Counted from the first letter of the stretch, positions 6,586 to 14,105 are shown. The stretch: 15,147 nt of DNA from an uncultured Solirubrobacterales bacterium (GCA_903959665.1 CAJBXY010000001.1:1-15147); one strand, 5' to 3'. Numbers and translations are program-made. The notes: generated by a model not told the origin, from the sequence alone.

Positions 6586-7025
6586 CAGCCGCTTAGCGCC
6601 TCCTGGGCGATCGACGAGACGCGCTTGCCATCGGCCTGACCGGCAACTTTGGCCATCGCCGCCTTCATCACCTGCCCGGTGTCCTTCGGCCCCTCGGCGC
6701 CGGTTTCGGCGATCGCGGCGGCGACGATCTCGCGCAGCTGGTCGTCGCTGAGCTCGGCCGGGAGGTACTGCTCGATAATCGCAGCCTCGGCCTCTTCGCC
6801 ATCAGCCAGTTCAGGGCGCCCAGCCTCGCGATAAGCCTCGGCGGCTTCAAAGCGGCGCTTGCGCTCGCGCCGGAGAACGGCGAGCTCGTCACCGTCGCCC
6901 TCTTTGGCGTCTTTTTGAAGCTCCGAGAGGATCAAACGCAGAGCGGAAACCCGCTCCTTGTCGCCGGCCTTCATAGCCGTCGTAATTTCGCTCTTAAGTG
7001 TTTCGCTGATCGGCGCTGCGTTCAT
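6585..7025 (-). CDS. yqeY: GatB/YqeY domain-containing protein
   Basis: A 146-residue, mostly helical protein matching the YqeY family, which shares its fold with the C-terminal tail domain of the GatB and GatE amidotransferase subunits. The opening SETLKSEITTAMKAGDKERV and the following LRLILSELQKD, then YREAGRPELADGEEAEAAII and QYLPAELSDDQL, are the expected family blocks; the end resembles GQVMKAAMAKVAGQADGKRV. GatB itself is not encoded here. The role is unproven; the tail domain in GatB contacts tRNA, so a tRNA- or translation-related role is a reasonable guess. The ATG at 7025 is 15 bases after the cytochrome stop and has no Shine-Dalgarno sequence. The gene often lies near phoH, dnaJ or rpsU in other bacteria. 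Confidence 0.92.
   Translation of the reverse strand: MNAAPISETLKSEITTAMKAGDKERVSALRLILSELQKDAKEGDGDELAVLRRERKRRFEAAEAYREAGRPELADGEEAEAAIIEQYLPAELSDDQLREIVAAAIAETGAEGPKDTGQVMKAAMAKVAGQADGKRVSSIAQEALSG
6599..6604 (-). promoter_or_regulatory. Shine-Dalgarno sequence for phoH
   Basis: AGGAGG on the minus strand inside the end of yqeY, 13 bases before the phoH ATG, which is longer than the usual 5-9. It is the only full match to the Shine-Dalgarno core that I found ahead of a start codon in this window. Confidence 0.5.
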
Positions 7026-7040
7026 CGATTGCCGCTTACG

Positions 7041-7415
7041 CTACTTCCCGGCGCTGTCAGCGACGTAGGCCGATACTGCATCGATCTGGGCTTCAGTCAA
7101 AACGTCGGCGAAGGCTGGCATGCCGCCACCCCCGTTGGTCACCTTGGCGTTGACCGTCGCCTCGTCCGGCGCGATGCTGTCGAGGTTCGGCCCGACTTCG
7201 CCGGTTGAGCCTGCCGCGGCGAGCGTGTGGCACTGCGCGCAGTTGGAAGCGAACACTTTTTCGCCCTCGGCCGAGGCGACCGTTGTCGTTGAAGTGGTCG
7301 TGGCCGGCGCGGCAGTGGTTGTCGACGAGCTCTCAGAGGAGCTCGAGCCGCAAGCGGCGAGGCCAAGCGCAGCAGCAGCTAGTGAGATCGCAATTGGGGC
7401 GCGGAGAGTTTGCAT
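7041..7415 (-). CDS. Small c-type cytochrome lipoprotein
   Basis: A 124-residue exported haem protein. A short signal peptide (residues 1-21) ends in the lipobox LAAC with the acylated cysteine at 22. A Ser/Thr/Ala-rich linker (23-48) leads to one class I cytochrome c domain. The haem is attached at CAQCH (59-63), and the distal ligand is probably Met99 in GGGGMPAF. EVGPNLDSIAP (73-83) and the C-terminal helix IDAVSAYVAD (111-120) are typical of small cytochromes that carry electrons to terminal oxidases. It should sit on the outer face of the cytoplasmic membrane. No cytochrome maturation or oxidase genes are nearby. It lies in the middle of a ribosome-maturation cluster, 44 bases after prmA, with its own good -10 box ending 6 bases before the ATG, so it may be transcribed on its own as well as with the operon. 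Confidence 0.9.
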   Translation of the reverse strand: MQTLRAPIAISLAAAALGLAACGSSSSESSSTTTAAPATTTSTTTVASAEGEKVFASNCAQCHTLAAAGSTGEVGPNLDSIAPDEATVNAKVTNGGGGMPAFADVLTEAQIDAVSAYVADSAGK

Positions 7416-7421
7416 CAGCCC

Positions 7422-7427
7422 AGTCTA
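7422..7427 (-). promoter_or_regulatory. Candidate -10 box of cytochrome gene (leaderless)
   Basis: TAGACT on the minus strand ends 6 bases before the ATG at 7415, so a transcript would start at the start codon. No convincing -35 is visible. It lies in the 44-base gap after prmA. Confidence 0.45.
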
Positions 7428-7443
7428 CGCGAGATTGTCGCCG

Positions 7444-7468
7444 GAGTCGTGAAAAATCGCTACGACTC
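7444..7468. repeat. Inverted repeat at prmA end / upstream of cytochrome gene
   Basis: GAGTCGT (7444-7450) and ACGACTC (7462-7468) are perfect 7-base arms around an 11-base loop that holds an A5/T5 run. The repeat covers the prmA stop codon. The right arm overlaps a second perfect palindrome, CTCGCTAGCGAG (7466-7477), so the two hairpins exclude each other in RNA. It is not a standard terminator because the T run is in the loop. It could be an operator, an attenuator-like structure or chance. Confidence 0.4.
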
Positions 7469-8296
7469 GCTAGCGAGCAGCAGCGCCGCCCACTCACCGC
7501 TGATGCGCCGATCCTGCTCACGCAGTCCGTGGGAGAGCGAAAACGCCTCGGCGACCTGATCGACCTGCTCGATCAGCAGGCCGCTGGCGATCATCAGCTG
7601 CGGCGGGTGCGGATCGAACGCTGAGCCGGACAGATCCAACAGCAGCGGCAGCAGCAGATTTGCCATCACCAGTGTTGCCGCTGGGACGGCGCCGCCTTGG
7701 CGCAGGTCGAAGCGCTCGGCGGCGACAGTGACGCTGTTGGCGCGCGCGTTGTCAACCGTCGCCGCGACGCTCTCGAGCTCGTGATCGAGCCCCAATACCG
7801 GCTCCCAGCCGAGCTTCGCAGCGGCGATCGCCAGTACGCCGGAGCCGCAGCCCAGATCAACGCAGCCGCCATCGGGTTCGAGTTCCAACAGGATCTCGAG
7901 GCAGAGCCGCGTTGTGGCGTGCGCGCCGGTGCCGAAGGCTTGGCCAGGGTCGATAACTAGGTCGACCTCGCCTGAGGCGGCAGCAGCTTCCTCCCACGGT
8001 GGTCGCACGCGCAAGAGGCGCCCGCGATGCTCAATCGCAACCGGCTTGTGGAACGCCTTCCACTGCTGGTCCCAGTCATCGGCGACCTCGGTTGTGACGA
8101 TCTCAACCAGCGCGCCGCCGGCGGCGGCCTGTAGATCGGGCAGCGCCGGAAGTTCGCCGGCGGCGCCATAAACGGCATATTCGACCCGGCCATCGGGCAG
8201 CTCGTTCTCCTCAACCCCAGACGGCGCTAACTCGATCAGCTCGGCCAAGACGATCTCGGCGTCGGCCGCTGCGAGGCGAATCGCGAGGCGAATCAC
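7460..8296 (-). CDS. prmA: Ribosomal protein L11 methyltransferase
   Basis: S-adenosylmethionine-dependent enzyme that methylates ribosomal protein L11. The 278-residue protein has the PrmA layout: an N-terminal substrate-recognition domain (about 1-100, with DDWDQQWKAFHKP at 73-85), the IDPGQAFGTGAHATT block (115-129), methyltransferase motif I DLGCGSG (147-153), an acidic LGLDHE (168-173) and the ANLLLP catalytic-site block (212-217). Start GTG at 8296 overlaps the dnaJ stop as GTGA, which supports it. Codons 2-9 are a tandem duplication (IRLAIRLA). Following dnaJ directly is a common arrangement; the rsmE gene that often comes next is not here. Confidence 0.93.
   Translation of the reverse strand: MIRLAIRLAAADAEIVLAELIELAPSGVEENELPDGRVEYAVYGAAGELPALPDLQAAAGGALVEIVTTEVADDWDQQWKAFHKPVAIEHRGRLLRVRPPWEEAAAASGEVDLVIDPGQAFGTGAHATTRLCLEILLELEPDGGCVDLGCGSGVLAIAAAKLGWEPVLGLDHELESVAATVDNARANSVTVAAERFDLRQGGAVPAATLVMANLLLPLLLDLSGSAFDPHPPQLMIASGLLIEQVDQVAEAFSLSHGLREQDRRISGEWAALLLASES
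8271..8294. repeat. 12-base perfect tandem duplication at prmA start
   Basis: GCGAGGCGAATC is present twice in a row (8271-8282 and 8283-8294). It encodes IRLA twice at residues 2-9 of PrmA and touches the start codon. It keeps the frame, so it looks like a small slippage duplication. Confidence 0.9.
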
Positions 8297-9423
8297 CGGC
8301 TGGAGCTCAGCAGCCGTCGCAGCTTCGCTCCTAGGCCCTCGGGAGCGGCGAGGTTCTCATCGGTTAGCGAATCGGCGAGCTGCTGATTGAGACTGCGCTG
8401 CTGATCTGTCAGGCGACGTGGGATCACAACGTTGATAACGACGCGCAGGGCGCCACGCCGCTCCGGCCGCCGCAGCTGCGGCATCCCGAGCCCGTCAAGC
8501 TCGATTATCTCGCCCGGTTGGGTGGCCGCGGGAACCTTCACTGAGACCGGCCCGTCGAGCCCTTCAAGCTCAAGCGTCACGCCAAGCGCAGCGAGCGGCG
8601 CTGGCACATCGAGCACGCCGATCAGGTCATCGCCATCGCGCAGCAGATGCTCACTGGCCTCAACCTGAACTTGGACGTAAAGGTCGCCTGCTGGCCCGCC
8701 GCGCTCTCCCGCGTGGCCGCGGCCGGCAAGGCGGATCCGCTGCCCATCGTCGATCCCTGCGGGGATTTCAATCTCAAGCTCGCGGCGGCGGACAACGCGG
8801 CCGCGACCGTCGCAGCTCTCGCAAGGCGAGTCGGCAATCTGCCCTTGCCCATCACATGCGTCGCAGCCGCGGCGCTGGAGCACCTGGCCGAAGGGCGAAT
8901 TTGCGACCGCCTCGACGACACCGGAGCCGCTGCAGCGCTCGCAGGTAGTCAGCTTGCTGCCTGGCTCGGCGCCGCTGCCGTCACACTGATCACAGCGGTC
9001 GATCGCTTCGAACGAAATCGTCGTCGTCTTCCCTGCCGCCGCTTCGGCCAGCGTGACGTTCACAGCGATGATTGCGTCGTCGCCTTGCGCCGGGCCGCTC
9101 TGGCCGCCACCGAAACCGCCGCCGAAGAAGGCGCCGAAGAGGTCGCCCAGAGAGCCGAAGCCCTCAAAGTTGGGGCGCATCCCGCCACTGCGCAGCCCTT
9201 CGTGGCCGTACTGATCGTAGATCTCACGGCGGCGCGGGTCGGAGAGGATTTCGTAAGCCTCAGCCGCGGCCTTGAACTTCGTTTCAGCGTCCGGGTCGTG
9301 GCTATTGACGTCGGGGTGAAGCTCGCGCGCCAAGGCGCGGAAGGACTTCTTGATCGTTTGATCATCGGCCCCACGCGGCACGCCGAGCAGCTCGTAGGGA
9401 TCTCCGGGAACGGTGCTCGCCAT
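8293..9423 (-). CDS. dnaJ: Type I chaperone DnaJ (Hsp40)
   Basis: Co-chaperone that delivers unfolded clients to DnaK and stimulates its ATPase. The 376-residue protein has the complete type I layout: J domain (about 8-73) with HPD at 36-38 and the QYGHEG end, a Gly/Phe-rich stretch (about 79-110), four zinc-binding repeats (CDQCDGSG 144-151, CERCSGSG 161-168, CDACDGQG 187-194, CESCDGRG 201-208), then the two client-binding beta domains and a C-terminal tail. All eight cysteines are present. It starts 3 bases after the hrcA stop and overlaps prmA by 4 bases. dnaK and grpE are not in the window, so this is the hrcA-dnaJ arrangement seen for the second DnaJ of many actinobacteria. Confidence 0.97.
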   Translation of the reverse strand: MASTVPGDPYELLGVPRGADDQTIKKSFRALARELHPDVNSHDPDAETKFKAAAEAYEILSDPRRREIYDQYGHEGLRSGGMRPNFEGFGSLGDLFGAFFGGGFGGGQSGPAQGDDAIIAVNVTLAEAAAGKTTTISFEAIDRCDQCDGSGAEPGSKLTTCERCSGSGVVEAVANSPFGQVLQRRGCDACDGQGQIADSPCESCDGRGRVVRRRELEIEIPAGIDDGQRIRLAGRGHAGERGGPAGDLYVQVQVEASEHLLRDGDDLIGVLDVPAPLAALGVTLELEGLDGPVSVKVPAATQPGEIIELDGLGMPQLRRPERRGALRVVINVVIPRRLTDQQRSLNQQLADSLTDENLAAPEGLGAKLRRLLSSSR

Positions 9424-9426
9424 CGA

Positions 9427-10437
9427 CTATGCCGCGTCTACGTCTTCGATGTAGCGCGAAAGCTGCCAGGCCGCCTCGCGGACGGTCGCGATCACGGCGC
9501 CGTAGTCCATCTGCAGCGGCCCAATTACAGAAACGGTCCCCAGCTTCTGCGCGCGCGGCCCGTAGCCGGCGCCGACGAGCGCCAGCGACTGCAGCGCCGG
9601 CAGTTCATTCTCACTACCGATCCGCACGACGACGTCACGCTCGCCAAGCGCTACGCGCAGCACGCCGAGCAGCGCCACGCGGCGCTCCAGCGCGCTCAGC
9701 AGCTCGTTGATCTCAGCGAGGTTGTCAAGCCTGTCACCGCCGAGCAGCCGCCCCGCCCCTTCGACGTAGAGCATCACTTCAGAGTCCGAACGCAGGTCGT
9801 CGAAGACCGGCAGCAGCGCCTCGAGGAAGCGCTGCTCGCTGGCGCCGAGCGACGCCTCACCAAGGCGGGCGGCGACCGTCCGGGCGCCGAGCTCGTGACC
9901 GCTGAGGCGCTCGTTGAGATATTCGGCCGCCCATGCGATCAGGCCGCTGTCGATCGGTTGCTCGAAGCTGATCAGCCGCTTGGCGACACTGCCGGTCGAG
10001 GTGATCACGACAACCATTGCTACGTGCGGCTGCAGCGTCAGCACCTCAACGTGGCGGACCGTCGCGGCCTCCAGGGGCGGCGCCGAAACGATCGCCAGCA
10101 GGTCGGTTGCTTGAGCGAGCGTGGCACTGGTTACGCGCATCGCGTGGTCGACCTCGCTCTTGACGATCGGCAGCTCAAGCTCAGCCCGCTGGCCTTGCGG
10201 CAGCAGCCGATCGACGTAGAAGCGGCGGCCAGCGTCGGTCGGAATTCGGCCGGCCGACGTGTGTGGGTGCGCGAGCAGCCCCTGCTCCTCGAGCACCGCA
10301 AGCTCATTGCGGATCGTTGACGGCCCAAAATCGATCGCCGAATCGGCGGCGAGCGTCTTCGAGCCGACCGGCTGCGCGGTCGCCTGGTGGGTCTCAACGA
10401 CCCGGCGCAAAATTAGCTCTTGACGCTCGGTAAGCAC
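9427..10437 (-). CDS. hrcA: Heat-inducible transcription repressor HrcA
   Basis: Repressor that binds CIRCE inverted repeats and loses activity when misfolded protein titrates GroE. From the GTG at 10437 it has 336 residues, close to the family norm. The N-terminal winged helix contains LTERQELILRRVVE, QPVGSKTLA, STIRNELAVLEEQGLL and HPHTSAGRIPTDAGRRFYVD, all signatures of HrcA; the C-terminal part carries the GAF-like region and a final GPLQMDYG block. Alternative starts in frame are GTG at 10443 and TTG at 10476; I prefer a GTG because HrcA proteins normally begin just before the LTERQ sequence, and a TACCAT box lies 8 bases ahead of 10437. dnaJ follows after 3 bases. I found no CIRCE element (TTAGCACTC-N9-GAGTGCTAA) before this gene or elsewhere in the window. 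Confidence 0.94.
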   Translation of the reverse strand: MLTERQELILRRVVETHQATAQPVGSKTLAADSAIDFGPSTIRNELAVLEEQGLLAHPHTSAGRIPTDAGRRFYVDRLLPQGQRAELELPIVKSEVDHAMRVTSATLAQATDLLAIVSAPPLEAATVRHVEVLTLQPHVAMVVVITSTGSVAKRLISFEQPIDSGLIAWAAEYLNERLSGHELGARTVAARLGEASLGASEQRFLEALLPVFDDLRSDSEVMLYVEGAGRLLGGDRLDNLAEINELLSALERRVALLGVLRVALGERDVVVRIGSENELPALQSLALVGAGYGPRAQKLGTVSVIGPLQMDYGAVIATVREAAWQLSRYIEDVDAA

Positions 10438-10445
10438 GACCACCG

Positions 10446-10451
10446 ATGGTA
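10446..10451 (-). promoter_or_regulatory. Candidate -10 box of hrcA-dnaJ
   Basis: TACCAT on the minus strand ends 8 bases before the GTG at 10437. A possible -35 is TTGGCG 19 bases upstream, a long spacing. It would give a nearly leaderless hrcA message independent of lepA. Confidence 0.3.
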
Positions 10452-10485
10452 CCGGCGCAGGCCGCCGGGCCGCCAATCAGCGCCG

Positions 10486-12291
10486 TTAGCTTGAGTCGCC
10501 AAGCTCGAGCACGGCGAGAAAAGCTTCCTGCGGAATCTCAACGCTTCCAACCTGCTTCATTCGCTTCTTGCCTTCCTTCTGCTTCTCAAGCAGCTTGCGC
10601 TTGCGCGAAATGTCGCCGCCGTAGCACTTGGCGATCACGTCCTTGCGGTAGGCCTTGACGGTTTCGCGGGCGACGATCTTGGCGCCGATCGCGGCCTGAA
10701 TCGGCACGTCGTACTGCTGGCGCGGAATCTTCTCGCGCAGCTTCTCCGTCAACGTTCGGCCAACGGCCTGCGCCTTGTCGCGGTGCACCAACATCGACAG
10801 AGCATCAACCGGCTCGCTTGCCAGCAGCACGTCGAGTTTGACCATCTCCGAGGCCTTCATTCCGCTGAGCTCATAGTCAAGCGATGCGTAGCCGCGCGTG
10901 CGTGACTTCAGCTGGTCGAAGAAGTCGAGCACGATCTCGGCCAGCGGCAGGTCGTAACTCATCTGCACGCGCTCGGCCGACAGGTAGTGAAGGCCTGCGC
11001 TCTCGCCGCGCTTCTCTTGGCAGAGCTCCATCACTTGGCCGACGTACTCGTTCGGCGTAAGAATTGAGGCACGGATCATCGGCTCGCGGATCTCGTCGAT
11101 CCGGCTTGGGTCGGGCATCGCCGACGGGTTGTGAACCTCAACCGTCTCGCCGCTCGTCATCGTCACCTCGAAGCTGACGGAAGGCATCGTCGCCATCAGG
11201 TTGAGGTCGTATTCGCGCTCCAGCCGCTCACGGACAATGTCCATGTGCAGCAGTCCGAGGAAGCCGCAACGGAAGCCGAACCCAAGCGCGTCGGAGGTTT
11301 CCGGCTCCCAGGTCAGCGCGGCATCGTTGAGAGTGAGCTTTTCGAGCGCGTCGCGCAGATCGGGGTATTGATCGGATTCGATCGGAAAGAGGCCACAGAA
11401 AACCATCGGCTTGACCTCGCGGTAGCCGGGAAGCGGCTCGCTGGCCGGGTTGGCCTTCGTCGTCAGCGTGTCACCGACGCGCAGCAGCGTTACGTCTTTG
11501 ATGCCGGTGATCACGTAGCCGACCTCGCCTGCCAGCAGCTCGGGAACGCTGACCATCTCAGGCGTGAAGAAGCCGATGTCGTCGATCTCCGCTTCGGTAC
11601 CGGCGACCATCGCCTTGATCGCCTCGCCCTTCGTGAACTTTCCATCGACGACGCGGATGTAGGCGACGACGCCGCGGTACTGATCGAACTCGGAATCAAC
11701 AATCAGCGCGCGCGGCGCTCCGTCCGGGTCGCCGCTTGGCGGCGGCACGTCGCGAACGATCGCCTCGAGCACCTCCTCAACGCCCTCCCCTGTCTTGCCG
11801 GAGATCTTGAGAATGTCGTCGGCCGGTTCGCCGAGCAGCTCGGCAACCTCGGCCGCAACGCGCTCCGGCTCAGCGCCTGGGAGGTCGATCTTGTTCAGGC
11901 ATGGAATTAGCTCAAGACCATTCTCAACCGCCAAGTAGGTGTTGGCGAGCGTCTGCGCCTCGACCCCTTGCGAGGCGTCAACGACCAGCACCGCGCCTTC
12001 GCAGGCCGCCAGTGAGCGCGAAACCTCGTAGGTGAAGTCGACGTGGCCGGGCGTGTCGATTAGCTGAAGCTGGTAAGTGACGCCGTCGCGAGCCGTGTAA
12101 AGCACGCGCACGGCCTGCGCCTTGATCGTGATTCCGCGTTCGCGTTCAAGATCCATCGAGTCGAGGACCTGCGCCCTCATCGCGCGCGGATCGACCGTTG
12201 AAGTCATCTCGAGGATGCGATCGGCCAGCGTCGACTTGCCGTGATCGATGTGGGCGATGATCGAGAAGTTGCGGATTAGTGACTGTTCCAT
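10486..12291 (-). CDS. lepA: Elongation factor 4 (LepA) translational GTPase
   Basis: Ribosome-binding GTPase related to EF-G, associated with back-translocation in vitro and with initiation or 30S assembly in vivo. Full length at 601 residues. G1 is AHIDHGKS (13-20), switch I ends in ERGITIKAQ (51-59), G3 is DTPGH (79-83), G4 NKID (133-136) and G5 SGKTG (164-168). Later blocks GFRCGFLGLLHMDIVRERLE and the LepA-specific C-terminal domain with KAYRKDVIAKCYGGDISRK and KLLEKQKEGKKRMK leave no doubt. The ATG at 12291 is 50 bases after the murJ stop and has no Shine-Dalgarno sequence. hrcA follows. The order rpsT/holA, lepA, hrcA, dnaJ is widely conserved. Confidence 0.98.
   Translation of the reverse strand: MEQSLIRNFSIIAHIDHGKSTLADRILEMTSTVDPRAMRAQVLDSMDLERERGITIKAQAVRVLYTARDGVTYQLQLIDTPGHVDFTYEVSRSLAACEGAVLVVDASQGVEAQTLANTYLAVENGLELIPCLNKIDLPGAEPERVAAEVAELLGEPADDILKISGKTGEGVEEVLEAIVRDVPPPSGDPDGAPRALIVDSEFDQYRGVVAYIRVVDGKFTKGEAIKAMVAGTEAEIDDIGFFTPEMVSVPELLAGEVGYVITGIKDVTLLRVGDTLTTKANPASEPLPGYREVKPMVFCGLFPIESDQYPDLRDALEKLTLNDAALTWEPETSDALGFGFRCGFLGLLHMDIVRERLEREYDLNLMATMPSVSFEVTMTSGETVEVHNPSAMPDPSRIDEIREPMIRASILTPNEYVGQVMELCQEKRGESAGLHYLSAERVQMSYDLPLAEIVLDFFDQLKSRTRGYASLDYELSGMKASEMVKLDVLLASEPVDALSMLVHRDKAQAVGRTLTEKLREKIPRQQYDVPIQAAIGAKIVARETVKAYRKDVIAKCYGGDISRKRKLLEKQKEGKKRMKQVGSVEIPQEAFLAVLELGDSS
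10490..10509. promoter_or_regulatory. HAIR-like inverted repeat upstream of hrcA
   Basis: CTTGAGT (10490-10496), 6 bases, then GCTCGAG (10503-10509). The HspR operator HAIR is CTTGAGT-N7-ACTCAAG, so this has one perfect arm, one arm with an internal mismatch, and a spacer one base short. It lies in the last codons of lepA, about 55 bases before the hrcA start. It could be a chance result of coding sequence. Confidence 0.25.
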
Positions 12292-12300
12292 GGCGGCTTG

Positions 12301-12333
12301 TGCTCGGGATACAGCGTAGGGCGACTCCGAGCA
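12301..12333. repeat. Inverted repeat in the murJ-lepA gap
   Basis: TGCTCGG (12301-12307) and CCGAGCA (12327-12333) are perfect 7-base arms separated by 19 bases. On the minus strand the loop holds TACGCT, a possible -10 for lepA about 21 bases from its ATG. It may be an operator or a message hairpin; there is no T run, so it is not an intrinsic terminator. Confidence 0.3.
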
Positions 12334-12341
12334 GCCCTTCG

Positions 12342-14105
12342 TCAGGAGCTCAGGCGGCGGAGGCGACTGGTGAAGAAGTGAAGGATCTGATCGGCCTCGC
12401 GGATCCGCAACAGTTTGACGGCGGCCAGATAAACCAGCAGTCCGGCGGTGAGCGCTGGCAGTACGCCGATCAGTCGCGTCAGCGGACCGGCGCTACCGAT
12501 CGCACCGTCGACGACGAGCCAGATGCCGCGGCTGGCGATGATCAAAAGCGCGGCCGAGAAGATCACCTTGATAGTCATGATCATCGTCTGGCGCCCTTCG
12601 ATTGAACCGCCGAGCTGACGACGCAGGTAGATCATCTGAGCGGCCGTCATGCCGGCGCTCGCAACAACTGTGCCGATCACCGGGCCGGCGATTCCAAGCG
12701 GCTTGTAAAGCGCCAGCGAAACGACGGTGTTGACGACGAGGTTGGCGGCCGCGAGCGCGCTTGGAATCCACGGCCGCTGAAGCGAGAAGAATGTACGCGT
12801 GAGCAGCAGGTTCAGCCCAGCAAAGGGCATCGAGAAGGCGAACCAGAAGAGCGCCGTCGAGACCTCCTCAGTTGAAGCGGCGTTGAAGGCTCCGTATTGG
12901 TAGATCAGCTCGGTGATTGGAACAGCCAGCGCGATCGTAGCGGCCGCCGCCGGCACCAGCAGCAGCAGGTTCTGCCGCGTGCCGGTACCTACGAGGGCGC
13001 GTAAGCCATCGGTGTCGCCGCGCGCCACCAATCGGCTCAATGAGGGGAACAGCACCGTTGCCAGCGCGACGCTGAAGATCCCTTGCGGCAGCATGTAGAT
13101 GCGGAATGCGGCGTCGATTGCGCGCGGGGCGCTGTCTGAGATCAGCGCGCCGACTACAGAGTTGATCACTAGGTCGACGTTGATTACGCCGAGCCCGATC
13201 GTTACCGGGATCATCAGCTTCAGAACGCGCGTCACGCCAGGGTCGCGCCAGTTGAAGTGGAACTTCAGCCGGAAGTCGATCTTTGCCAGCACCGGAATGA
13301 CCATCAGCAGTTGGACGATCGTGCCGAGCAGCACGCCGATCGCGTAGGCGTAGATCTGGTCGTCGCCGCTGAACATCGGCCGCAGCGCGATCAGCGCGCC
13401 GATGATCACAACGTTCCAGACCAGCGGCGCGAGCGCGGGAATCGTGAAGTGGTGGTAGCTGTTGACGATTCCTACCAGCAGCCCATTGATCCCGAGCAGC
13501 ACGACGATCGGGAAGAGCACCTGCGAAAGCCCGACGGCAAGGTCGATTAGCTGCGGCGTGAAGTTGTCACCGGGAATAAAGAGCGGGACTAAAACGCCGG
13601 CAGCGAAGATGAAGAGCGCGCTGAGCGCGCCGAGCACCAGCAGAATGATCCAGAACAGCGTCGAAGCCAAGAGAATCGCCTCGCGGCGACGCTTCTGCTC
13701 AAGGAACTCGGCAAAGACGGGGACGAAGGCGGCGCTCAGCGCTGCGTCGGCGAAGAGCCCGCGAACCAGATTGGGCAGTTGGAAGGCGATCGTGAATGCC
13801 GAAGCGGCGCCGCTCGTTCCGAAGTAGCTGGCGGCGAGAATCTCGCGCGCAAGGCCGGCGACGCGCGAGAGTCCGGTCGCGACCGAGAAGAGCACGGTGT
13901 TGCGGGCAACGCCCGTCTTGGCGCCCGGCGCCTCGGGGCCGTCGTCATCGATCTTTCGAACTGCGGCGCGAGCCGCCGCGGCACCAGCTTCGGCGTCGCT
14001 CGCTGGCAACACGCCGCCAATAATCGCGGCGTCGAGCACGGCCTCTTCGGCGCCGGGATCATCCTCCGGCCCCGGGTCGTCTGGGCTACCTGGCCTCGAG
14101 GTCAC
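12342..14105 (-). CDS. murJ: Lipid II flippase MurJ (MviN family)
   Basis: Polytopic membrane protein that moves the peptidoglycan precursor lipid II across the cytoplasmic membrane. The 587-residue protein has about 14 hydrophobic segments of the MOP exporter superfamily from residue 66 on. Signature blocks are GLSRVAGLAREILAASYFG (78-96), AFQLPNLVRGLFADAALSAAFVP, then VGIVNSYHHFTIPALAP and LPQGIFSVALATVLFPSLSR further on. The first 65 or so residues are hydrophilic, rich in Asp, Glu, Pro and Ala, and are not part of the core; they would be cytoplasmic. The GTG at 14105 is supported by a TAGGAT -10 box 9 bases upstream. It heads the minus-strand cluster and diverges from rpsT. A shorter start nearer residue 66 is possible but I see no better-placed promoter or ribosome site. 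Confidence 0.95.
   Translation of the reverse strand: MTSRPGSPDDPGPEDDPGAEEAVLDAAIIGGVLPASDAEAGAAAARAAVRKIDDDGPEAPGAKTGVARNTVLFSVATGLSRVAGLAREILAASYFGTSGAASAFTIAFQLPNLVRGLFADAALSAAFVPVFAEFLEQKRRREAILLASTLFWIILLVLGALSALFIFAAGVLVPLFIPGDNFTPQLIDLAVGLSQVLFPIVVLLGINGLLVGIVNSYHHFTIPALAPLVWNVVIIGALIALRPMFSGDDQIYAYAIGVLLGTIVQLLMVIPVLAKIDFRLKFHFNWRDPGVTRVLKLMIPVTIGLGVINVDLVINSVVGALISDSAPRAIDAAFRIYMLPQGIFSVALATVLFPSLSRLVARGDTDGLRALVGTGTRQNLLLLVPAAAATIALAVPITELIYQYGAFNAASTEEVSTALFWFAFSMPFAGLNLLLTRTFFSLQRPWIPSALAAANLVVNTVVSLALYKPLGIAGPVIGTVVASAGMTAAQMIYLRRQLGGSIEGRQTMIMTIKVIFSAALLIIASRGIWLVVDGAIGSAGPLTRLIGVLPALTAGLLVYLAAVKLLRIREADQILHFFTSRLRRLSS

Noticed and set aside
8647..10320. Plus-strand open frame of 557 codons
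   Set aside because: It lies opposite dnaJ and hrcA, both certain from motifs. High GC at third positions creates such frames; the product shows no family features.
11131..11910. Plus-strand open frame of 259 codons
   Set aside because: Antisense to the G-domain and middle of lepA, with no plausible start context or domain.
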